NCBI GenBank assembly: GCA_002430125.1
Contig: DJBQ01000114.1
Span: forward strand, 1-16,776
Direction of reading: 5' to 3'
Source of the DNA: Rhodobacterales bacterium UBA5972
Lineage (GTDB): Bacteria; Pseudomonadota; Alphaproteobacteria; Rhodobacterales; Rhodobacteraceae
Length of the DNA stretch: 16,776 nucleotides
This document shows, piece by piece, positions 1 to 6,200 of the stretch (positions are counted from its first letter, which is position 1; every line of letters begins with the position of its first letter). The notes under the pieces are model-generated. The model saw nothing but the letters and a program-made list of their open reading frames with translations, searched no databases and was not told the DNA's origin. The translations under genes were made by a program, and so were the position numbers.

Positions 1-223
1 GCGTCTGGAAATCACACTGCGCGAATGTCGATATCCCAGTGAAAACCCCGCCAGTGATGCGTTTGCCTATGTGATAATCCGCGATATTCGCGAGGCTCAG
101 CCACGTTTTGAAGGCTGGATGATTGCAGCATCCCCGGCTTTGTCGGCCCTTGATCACCCGCGATATGATGTATGGGTTCTGCGGTGTCAAATTCCTGCGA
201 CGGATGCTGAAAGCAAGGAATGA
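1..223 (+). CDS. DUF2155 domain protein, 3' end only
   Basis: This is a partial coding region whose 5' part lies before the window. The frame opens at base 2 (CGT) and ends at TGA 221-223, giving 73 residues. The sequence contains LRECRYP near the start, then NPASDAFAYV, then FEGWMIAASPALSALDHPRY and DVWVLRC close to the end. I recognise this as the conserved C-terminal core of DUF2155 proteins, small alphaproteobacterial proteins of unknown function that are usually exported. In related genomes the gene often lies beside aat, as it does here, facing it. Its last 37 bases overlap the 3' end of aat on the other strand. No biochemical role is known to me. The family call is from memory of the motif, not from a search. 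Confidence 0.85.
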   Translation, partial: RLEITLRECRYPSENPASDAFAYVIIRDIREAQPRFEGWMIAASPALSALDHPRYDVWVLRCQIPATDAESKE

Positions 224-819
224 CGCCAAAAATCGGCTTGCCGGTTCAACGCGATATCAAGCAATGCATGGTATTTGTTGCGGCTTATTTCCACAGCACC
301 CATACTTGCCAAGTGGTCGGTCAGGAACTGCGTGTCAAACAAGGTAAATCCGCCGGTTTGCAGTCGCTCTACCAGATAGGCGAGGGCGATCTTTGAGCCA
401 TCTTTCTGGCGTGAAAACATGCTTTCGCCAAAAAACGCCGCACCAATGGCGACGCCATAGACACCGCCGATCAAGCGGCCGTCTGCCCAGACTTCAAGCG
501 AATGGGCGTGGCCTTGATGGTGTAAGTCCATGTAAAGATTGAATATTTCTTTGTTTATCCATGTTTCCGGACGGTCTGCGCAGGCTTCAAGCACACCCAT
601 GAAATCGGTGTTGACGGCAACCGAAAACCCGCCTTTGCGCATCCGTTTGGCAAGTGAGTGTGAGATGTGAAATTTATCGAGTGGAATAATTCCGCGTTGT
701 TCGGGATCAACCCAAAAAATCTCGTCTTGCGCGCCGCCCTCGGACATCGGGAAAACCCCGACTGAATAGGCATGCAGCAAAAGATCCGGAGTGATTTTCG
801 GCAGGTTTTCGGCAGACAT
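187..819 (-). CDS. aat: Leucyl/phenylalanyl-tRNA--protein transferase
   Basis: The cytoplasmic enzyme moves Leu or Phe from aminoacyl-tRNA to the N-terminus of proteins that begin with Arg or Lys, creating N-degrons that ClpS delivers to ClpAP. The 210-residue length is normal for the alphaproteobacterial form. Family motifs are complete: YSVGVFPM (18-25), FWVDPEQRGIIPLD (35-48), GGVYGVAIGAAFFGESMFSR (118-137) and FDTQFLTDHLASMG (161-174). E132, D162 and Q164 have the spacing of the proposed catalytic E156, D186 and Q188 of the E. coli enzyme. The ATG at 817-819 lies 15 bases after the accC stop, so it is probably the last gene of accB-accC-aat. No strong Shine-Dalgarno is visible, which suggests coupling to accC translation. 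The 3' end overlaps the convergent DUF2155 gene by 37 bases. Confidence 0.96.
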   Translation of the reverse strand: MSAENLPKITPDLLLHAYSVGVFPMSEGGAQDEIFWVDPEQRGIIPLDKFHISHSLAKRMRKGGFSVAVNTDFMGVLEACADRPETWINKEIFNLYMDLHHQGHAHSLEVWADGRLIGGVYGVAIGAAFFGESMFSRQKDGSKIALAYLVERLQTGGFTLFDTQFLTDHLASMGAVEISRNKYHALLDIALNRQADFWRHSLLSASVAGI

Positions 820-834
820 TAGATCACGACGGTT

Positions 835-2181
835 TCAACCGGAATGTTCATCAAGCCACTTTTCCAGCCAATGAATTGTGTAATTTCCCGCCTGTATGTC
901 TGGCTCTGCTAACAGCGCGTGAAACAAGGGCGTCGTGGTTTCGATGCCATCGACGATAAGTTCACCCAAAGCCCGCTTAAGGCGCGCCAAAGTGGCCGGG
1001 CGATCCGGTCCATGCACAATCAGTTTGCCGATAAGGCTGTCGTAATAAGGCGGGATTGTATAGCCATCATAAAGCGCCGAATCCATGCGCACGCCAAGGC
1101 CGCCTGGGGCGTGGAAAGTTGTTATTTTACCTGGGCTTGGGATGAAGTTCGGCAGTTTTTCGGCGTTAATGCGAACCTCGATTGCGTGCCCGCGAATTGT
1201 CAAATTCTCCTGCCGGAAAGACATTTCCTCACCGGCGGCGACGCGAATTTGTTCGCGCACAAGGTCGACGCCAAAGATCGCTTCGGTGACCGGGTGTTCG
1301 ACTTGCAGGCGGGTATTCATTTCGATGAAATAAAACTCGTCGTTTTCATAGAGAAACTCGATCGTGCCAGCCCCGGAATAACCGATGGCAGCAACCGCAT
1401 CAGCACAGGTTTTACCAATTTGGGCGCGTTGTTCTTCGGTGATCGTAGGACCGGGGGCTTCTTCAAACACTTTCTGGTGACGCCTTTGCAGCGAACAATC
1501 GCGCTCGCCCAAATGCACCGCACGGCCCTTGCCGTCGCCGAAAACCTGCACTTCGATATGGCGTGGCAGCGTCAGGTATTTTTCAAGATAGACTTCGTCA
1601 TTGCCAAACGCGGCTTTGGCTTCAGCGCGGGCACCGCGAAAAGCCTGATCCAGATCCGCTTTGGTCTTGGCCAGTTTCATACCGCGACCACCACCGCCAG
1701 CGGTTGCCTTGACGATCACCGGAAAGCCCATTTCACCGGCGATTTCATGGGCTTCAGCCAGTGTCGGCACACCTCCGGGTGAGCCGGGCACGCAAGGTAC
1801 GCCCAGCTTTCGCATGGTGTCTTTGGCGGTGATTTTGTCACCCATCATACGGATATGTTCGGCCGAGGGACCGATAAACGTCAGGTCGTGATCTTCGACG
1901 ATCTGCACAAAGTTGGCGTTCTCCGACAGAAAGCCATAACCGGGATGGATCGCTTCGGCGCCAGTGATTTCACAGGCCGAGATGATCGCCGGAAATGACA
2001 AATAGCTTTGGCTGGCGGATGGCGGGCCGATGCATATGCTTTCATCCGCCATACGCACGTGCATAGCGTCAGTATCCGCGGTGGAATGTACCGCCACTGT
2101 CGCGATGCCCATTTCCTGGCAGGCGCGGATGATACGAAGGGCAATTTCCCCCCGATTGGCAATTAAAACCTTAGAGAACAT
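835..2181 (-). CDS. accC: Acetyl-CoA carboxylase, biotin carboxylase subunit
   Basis: AccC is an ATP-grasp enzyme that carboxylates the biotin carried by AccB, using ATP and bicarbonate. It is the first half-reaction of malonyl-CoA synthesis for fatty acids. The 448 residues match the usual length. The N-terminal biotin carboxylase fold begins [29 protein letters not shown] lies near 79-88. ATP-binding residues include K116 and the glycine-rich loop AGGGGRGMK (161-169). HQK (235-237), E287 in FIEMN and R291 in [13 protein letters not shown] correspond to catalytic residues of the E. coli subunit. The ATG at 2179-2181 has GAAGGG about 9 bases upstream. The gene follows accB by 16 bases, so the two are co-transcribed and probably balanced. 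The carboxyltransferase genes accA and accD are not in this window. Confidence 0.98.
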   Translation of the reverse strand: MFSKVLIANRGEIALRIIRACQEMGIATVAVHSTADTDAMHVRMADESICIGPPSASQSYLSFPAIISACEITGAEAIHPGYGFLSENANFVQIVEDHDLTFIGPSAEHIRMMGDKITAKDTMRKLGVPCVPGSPGGVPTLAEAHEIAGEMGFPVIVKATAGGGGRGMKLAKTKADLDQAFRGARAEAKAAFGNDEVYLEKYLTLPRHIEVQVFGDGKGRAVHLGERDCSLQRRHQKVFEEAPGPTITEEQRAQIGKTCADAVAAIGYSGAGTIEFLYENDEFYFIEMNTRLQVEHPVTEAIFGVDLVREQIRVAAGEEMSFRQENLTIRGHAIEVRINAEKLPNFIPSPGKITTFHAPGGLGVRMDSALYDGYTIPPYYDSLIGKLIVHGPDRPATLARLKRALGELIVDGIETTTPLFHALLAEPDIQAGNYTIHWLEKWLDEHSG

Positions 2182-2197
2182 GTGCTTGCCCTTCAGG

Positions 2198-2686
2198 CTA
2201 TTCGATAATCATCAAAGGGGCGCCGTATTCAACCGGGGCGCCGTCCTCGATCAGAATGCGTTTCACTTTGCCCGCGCGCGGCGCATGGATTTGGTTCATG
2301 GTTTTCATCGCTTCAACGATGCAAACCGTCTGACCCTCGGTTACCAGATCGCCGACATTCACAAAATAAGGGGTTCCGGGTTCGGCTTGAAGATAGGCGG
2401 TGCCGACCATCGGCGAGGTTATCGCCCCTGGATGCAGCGCCGGGTCATCTGCAACAACTGGCGCGGTCTGCACCGGCGCGGCGGTTGCTGTCGGTGCGAC
2501 GGGTGCTGACGCTGCTACATATTGCGTGACAGGAGCGGCGGTGATCTGACGGGCGACACGAACCACAAGGGTTTCTTCGGGGCCGTAATCGCGGGAAACC
2601 TCCAGTTCACTTAAATCGTTAGCGCGTAACAATTCCGCTAGAGCCTGAACAAAAGACACATCCGCGTCGTGGGTTCTTTTTGCCAT
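2198..2686 (-). CDS. accB: Acetyl-CoA carboxylase, biotin carboxyl carrier protein
   Basis: AccB carries the covalently bound biotin that shuttles CO2 between AccC and the AccAD carboxyltransferase. The protein has 162 residues: an N-terminal helical region (about 1-35), a flexible Pro/Ala/Thr/Val-rich linker (about 50-82) and a C-terminal biotinyl domain (about 88-162). The biotin attachment lysine is K128 in [10 protein letters not shown]. The bacterial thumb region is present at [18 protein letters not shown] (91-108). The ATG at 2684-2686 has GAGG 5 bases upstream, so the start is secure. It is the first gene of the accB-accC-aat run and is preceded by a 117-base spacer with a possible promoter. 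Confidence 0.97.
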   Translation of the reverse strand: MAKRTHDADVSFVQALAELLRANDLSELEVSRDYGPEETLVVRVARQITAAPVTQYVAASAPVAPTATAAPVQTAPVVADDPALHPGAITSPMVGTAYLQAEPGTPYFVNVGDLVTEGQTVCIVEAMKTMNQIHAPRAGKVKRILIEDGAPVEYGAPLMIIE

Positions 2687-2745
2687 AAAATCCTCGATTA
2701 TTGCTTGCCGGCCAGCAATAGCCAGTCGTGCCTTTGAAGCCTCTG

Positions 2746-2751
2746 TTTATA
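2746..2751 (-). promoter_or_regulatory. Possible -10 element of the accB promoter
   Basis: On the minus strand the hexamer TATAAA, preceded by G, lies about 60 bases before the accB start. It would give a leader of roughly 50 bases. No good -35 hexamer is visible 16-18 bases further upstream, so this is a weak call. Between it and the gene lies an imperfect inverted repeat at 2701-2718, with TTGCT and AGCAA arms around CCGG, which could form a small leader hairpin. Confidence 0.3.
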
Positions 2752-2803
2752 CATCATTCGCGCCCGAGAAAAGCTTTCCCGCATGAAAATAACGTTTAAC
2801 TGT

Positions 2804-3553
2804 TCAGTTTTTCGCCCGCCGTACCTCTGCCACGACCTCGCGCATATTGGCCAGTGGAACGTAACCGCGCAACATTTCGGTACCTAACACGAATGTCGGG
2901 GTGCCGGTTATTTGCAGTTTCTGCGCCAATACGTTGACTTTGCCTATATGGCCCATCACCGCGTCATCATCCATATAGGCCAGAATGGGTTCGGGATCGG
3001 TGCCCAGTTTTTGCAGAATGCCATTCATGTTGTTAGGGGTCAGATTGCCTCCGAACGTCATTAAAAAGTCATTCAGTTTGAAATAAGCATCAGGCCCGGC
3101 TTTATGCAATGTGGCAACCGCCAGCTTTGAGGCCAGCGTGGACTGTTCGCCAAGGATCGGAAACTCTTTGATAACAAACCGGATATTGCCATCTGTGCGA
3201 ATAAGTTCGGCCACATCGGCATGGGCTTTTCGGCAATATGTGCAGCGGTAGTCAAGGAACTCAACCAATGTGATGTCGCCATCTGGATTGCCGCCGACAT
3301 AAGAAAATCCGTCGTCAAAAATTTCTGCGGCGTTTGTTTCGACCATTTCCTGATCGGTGCCAGCCTGATTTTGTTGCTGGCGTTGTTCCAAAACCGCAAT
3401 GGCTTCCATCAACACTTCGGGGTTTTCCAGCAGGTAATCACGAATTTCAACACGAAACGCTGCGCGTTCTTCATCGGTCATATCACCAAGACCGCCAGCC
3501 TGCGCCGGGACCAGCCAGAAAACGGCCAGAATGGCCAGCATTAGTCTTCGCAT
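2804..3553 (-). CDS. Periplasmic DsbA/ScsC-like thiol-disulfide protein
   Basis: This is a 249-residue exported thioredoxin-fold protein. A signal peptide is clear: MRRLMLAILAVFWLVPAQA (1-19), with cleavage likely after AQA. Residues about 25-65 form a helical Glu/Gln-rich segment like the N-terminal oligomerisation region of ScsC-type proteins. The DsbA-like core follows from about 80, with the redox pair C104-T-Y-C107 in DYRCTYCRKAH and a cis-proline at P219 in ITGTPTF. It probably oxidises or isomerises disulfides of periplasmic proteins; which of the two cannot be decided from sequence. The ATG at 3551-3553 has AGGA 6 bases upstream, inside the end of the M48 gene. The 8-base gap to the M48 stop indicates one transcript, suggesting a joint role in envelope protein quality control. 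Confidence 0.9.
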   Translation of the reverse strand: MRRLMLAILAVFWLVPAQAGGLGDMTDEERAAFRVEIRDYLLENPEVLMEAIAVLEQRQQQNQAGTDQEMVETNAAEIFDDGFSYVGGNPDGDITLVEFLDYRCTYCRKAHADVAELIRTDGNIRFVIKEFPILGEQSTLASKLAVATLHKAGPDAYFKLNDFLMTFGGNLTPNNMNGILQKLGTDPEPILAYMDDDAVMGHIGKVNVLAQKLQITGTPTFVLGTEMLRGYVPLANMREVVAEVRRAKN

Positions 3554-3561
3554 ATCGTATC

Positions 3562-4926
3562 CTACTTTTTAAGGGCGGTCTTTGTCGCCGCGATCATATC
3601 CTGTGCCTGCAACCAGCCACTTGAGCCCGGTGGTAACAGTCCTTCGGCCCTGACGGCGTTGGTATAGGCGTCCTGAAACTGGGTTAGCAAGGCATATCGT
3701 TCGGCTGTTATCAGCGAAGCCATGCCGTTATTCCCGGCCTTGGCCCATGCCAACGCGAGATCGCGCAGCATCTGAGCATCACGTGGGTCCTTGTCGCGGG
3801 CTTGGCGCAGAACATCCAAAGCCAGTTTGTCGCCGGATCTCGTACCTTGCGAAAGCAAAGCGCGGCCATAGCCAGCCAAAATCAACGCCTCTTTGGGGGC
3901 CAGTTCAACAGCCTTTTTATAGGCGACAACCGCGCTCTGCACTTGGCCGTTTTCCAAAAGAAACTGCCCTTTCAATTCGTGGTAATAGGCGTCGTCGGGG
4001 TGCTGAGCCAAAAGGGTGTTCATTTCCGCCATGGATTTTGCAGCATCTGGCAGGCGATGATAGGCGATGGCGCGGGTTAATCGGGCGGATTCGGACGTAT
4101 CATCCGCCTTTACGCGCCGCAATGCAGTGGTGGGACTGTTCAGAAAACCGCGGAATTTTGCCTGCATCCGCTTGTGAAGTTGCGGCAGGTCCGTCGGCTG
4201 GGCTTTGGTCTGGCCGCCGTAAATATTGATCAGTCCTTCCAGAGCCCGTATCCGATCAGCGCTCAGCGGGTGGGTGCGGGCATAACCGTCTTGGCGACCA
4301 ATCGATAAAGTTTCCTGGCCCTTAAAAATTTTCAGAACATCGATGGAGGCATTTGGATTGATCCCGGCAAAGACAAGATATTGCAGGCCGATCTGATCGG
4401 CGGTGGTTTCCTCGGCGCGGGTATGTCGCAACAGATTATTTTGCGCCCCGCCCGCCACCCCAAGGGCAATGCCCGCTCCAGCTTCGGTATTGCCGCTGGC
4501 AGAAACCGCAATGCTCAGCAGCATGCCGATGCCAATCGCGGTCATTGCGCTCCGTTGGTTGGCAGCGCGGCGGATGATGTGGCCGGATGTGACATGCGCC
4601 AGTTCATGTGCGATTACAGATTGCAGCATTTCCATGGACTGAAGTCGCATGATCAGGCCCGAATGCAGGAAAATTGCCCGGTTATTGATCACGAATGCGT
4701 TTAACGAAGGATCGTTGACCACAAGAATTTCAATCGAATTGGCGCTGATCCCTGCGGATTTAAACAACGGTGCTGCGATACGTTTTAGCGTCGCCTCAAT
4801 CTCGGCGTCGCGGATCAATCCCTGCGCTTGTGCAAACAACGGCGAAATCAGGGTGGCCAGCAAAAACAGCAGGCCACCAAGACGGCGGGAATACCTTTGG
4901 TTTCCGGGCTGGGATGTGGTGTGCAT
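3562..4926 (-). CDS. Periplasmic M48 metalloprotease with TPR-like repeats (BepA-like)
   Basis: This is a zinc metallopeptidase of family M48 resembling BepA/YfgC, which handles outer-membrane protein assembly intermediates. I chose the ATG at 4924-4926 (454 residues): it has AAGGAAGG just upstream and leads directly into a signal peptide (RRLGGLLFLLATLISPLFAQAQ). The reading frame extends upstream to a TTG at 4953, which has no good ribosome site. The zinc motif is H107-E-L-A-H111, and the third ligand is probably E173 in RAEETTAD. A Gly/Ala-rich hydrophobic stretch (129-160) lies between them, as in the family. The C-terminal part (about 285-440) has TPR-like helices, for example YYHELKGQFLLENGQ and AVVAYKKAVELAPKEA. 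It is transcribed with the DsbA-like gene. The exact substrate is unknown. Confidence 0.92.
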   Translation of the reverse strand: MHTTSQPGNQRYSRRLGGLLFLLATLISPLFAQAQGLIRDAEIEATLKRIAAPLFKSAGISANSIEILVVNDPSLNAFVINNRAIFLHSGLIMRLQSMEMLQSVIAHELAHVTSGHIIRRAANQRSAMTAIGIGMLLSIAVSASGNTEAGAGIALGVAGGAQNNLLRHTRAEETTADQIGLQYLVFAGINPNASIDVLKIFKGQETLSIGRQDGYARTHPLSADRIRALEGLINIYGGQTKAQPTDLPQLHKRMQAKFRGFLNSPTTALRRVKADDTSESARLTRAIAYHRLPDAAKSMAEMNTLLAQHPDDAYYHELKGQFLLENGQVQSAVVAYKKAVELAPKEALILAGYGRALLSQGTRSGDKLALDVLRQARDKDPRDAQMLRDLALAWAKAGNNGMASLITAERYALLTQFQDAYTNAVRAEGLLPPGSSGWLQAQDMIAATKTALKK

Positions 4927-4955
4927 TGACCTTCCTTCCGCCCCCTGAAACAACG

Positions 4956-4967
4956 GGCCTATAGGCC
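4956..4967. repeat. 12-bp perfect palindrome between divergent genes
   Basis: GGCCTATAGGCC reads the same on both strands. It lies in the 59-base gap between the divergent M48 and aminotransferase starts, 18 bases before the aminotransferase ATG. It could be an operator shared by both genes, or chance. A TATAGG sequence is embedded in it on both strands, but neither direction has a recognisable -35 partner. Confidence 0.4.
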
Positions 4968-4985
4968 GAGTTTAAGGGAAACCGC

Positions 4986-6134
4986 ATGCGGATATCAAGG
5001 CGAAGCGACGTAAGTCCCTTTATTGTGATGGATGTGATGGAGGCCGCACGTCAACGTGAACTGGCTGGCCATTCAGTCATTCACATGGAGGTCGGCCAGC
5101 CGGGAACAGGCGCGCCTGCCGGAGCCATCGCGCATTTGGCGGCGCAAATGGCAGGCGACCCGCTTGGTTATACGGTCGCGTTGGGGCGGCCTGATTTGCG
5201 CGAACGGATCGCCAGGTTGTATCAGGACTGGTATGGCTTGGATATTTCACCAGAGCGGATCGTGGTGACTGCGGGTTCATCCGCCGGGTTTTTGCTGGCG
5301 TTCAGCATGTTGTTTGATGCAGGTGATCGCGTCGCCGTGGGTGAACCCGGTTATCCCAGTTACCGCAACATCCTGTCGGCGCTTTCGCTTGAACCGGTTG
5401 GCATCCAGACACGGGCGGAAAACCGGTTTCAGCCAAGCCCTGCCGAAGTGGCCGCAACGCCGGATATTGCAGGATTTCTGGTGGCATCGCCCGCCAATCC
5501 GACAGGCACGATGCTGGGGCGTGATCAGTTGGCCGGGTTGATCGAACACTGTGCTGCGCGCGATATTGCCTTTATTTCAGACGAGATTTACCACGGGCTG
5601 CATTATGGCGACCGGGCGGTTTCAGCGCTGGAGATCAGCGATGATGTGGTGGTGATTAACTCATTTTCGAAATATTTTTCGATGACCGGCTGGCGGATCG
5701 GTTGGATGGTAGTGCCTGAAAGTCATGTACGGCAGGTCGAACGGCTGGCGCAAAATATGTTTATCTGTGCGCCGCATGCCAGTCAGATTACAGCGCTTGC
5801 TGCGATGGATTGCCAAGCCGAGCTTTCAGAAAATCTTGAGGTCTACCGCACCAACCGAGAATTGATGTTACGTGGTCTGCCCAAGGCCGGGTTTGACCGG
5901 ATCGCGCCACCGGACGGCGCGTTTTATGTTTATGCGGATGTGTCTGATCTGACCGATGACAGCCAGAAACTGGCGCGCGAGATTTTACTGGGGGCAGGGG
6001 TTTCCGTGACGCCGGGGCTGGATTTTGACCCTTTGCGAGGGGGCCGCAGTCTTCGGTTTTCTTATGCGAGATCAACCGATGATATCGTTGAAGGGCTTGA
6101 ACGGCTGCGTGTTTTTATGGCCGCACGGGAGTAG
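4986..6134 (+). CDS. PLP-dependent class I/II aminotransferase
   Basis: This 382-residue fold-type I aminotransferase has complete active-site motifs. The PLP lysine is K229 in NSFSKYFSMTGWRIGW. N171 in SPANPTGT, D199 and Y202 in ISDEIYHGLHYG and R237 complete the cofactor site. R357 in LRFSYA would bind the substrate alpha-carboxylate. PLGYTVALGRPDLR (59-72) is the usual N-terminal substrate region. It resembles broad-specificity aspartate/aromatic aminotransferases of subgroup I-gamma; the amino-acid substrate cannot be inferred and neighbouring genes give no pathway. The ATG at 4986 has AAGGGA 6 bases upstream and sits inside a 10-bp palindrome, CCGCATGCGG (4982-4991). It is monocistronic, divergent from the M48 gene, and ends at a bidirectional terminator shared with rne. 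Confidence 0.92.
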   Translation: MRISRRSDVSPFIVMDVMEAARQRELAGHSVIHMEVGQPGTGAPAGAIAHLAAQMAGDPLGYTVALGRPDLRERIARLYQDWYGLDISPERIVVTAGSSAGFLLAFSMLFDAGDRVAVGEPGYPSYRNILSALSLEPVGIQTRAENRFQPSPAEVAATPDIAGFLVASPANPTGTMLGRDQLAGLIEHCAARDIAFISDEIYHGLHYGDRAVSALEISDDVVVINSFSKYFSMTGWRIGWMVVPESHVRQVERLAQNMFICAPHASQITALAAMDCQAELSENLEVYRTNRELMLRGLPKAGFDRIAPPDGAFYVYADVSDLTDDSQKLAREILLGAGVSVTPGLDFDPLRGGRSLRFSYARSTDDIVEGLERLRVFMAARE

Positions 6135-6158
6135 GCTAATCCGCGTACGGTGGGACAG

Positions 6159-6198
6159 AAAAAAGCCCCGCAGGATCACTGCGGGGCTTTGAGTTTTT
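6159..6198. terminator. Bidirectional intrinsic terminator (aminotransferase / rne)
   Basis: A perfect 10-bp stem, AGCCCCGCAG (6164-6173) with CTGCGGGGCT (6179-6188), encloses a 5-base loop. Six A residues precede it (6159-6164) and T-rich sequence follows it (6188-6198), so it can stop transcription on both strands. It lies between the convergent aminotransferase and rne, whose stop is 12 bases from the stem. Confidence 0.92.
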
Positions 6199-6200
6199 GC

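Noticed and set aside
919..1782. A 287-codon plus-strand frame antisense to accC
   Set aside because: It mirrors the conserved accC gene, shows no family motif and has no ribosome site or promoter. It is a shadow.
2453..2540. Repetitive GCG/GGC-rich stretch in accB as a DNA repeat
   Set aside because: It encodes the usual Ala/Pro/Val/Thr linker of the biotin carrier protein and has no regular repeat unit.
4927..4953. Extended M48 start at TTG 4953
   Set aside because: There is no ribosome site before it and it would put nine extra residues before the signal peptide; the ATG at 4926 has AAGGAAGG directly upstream.
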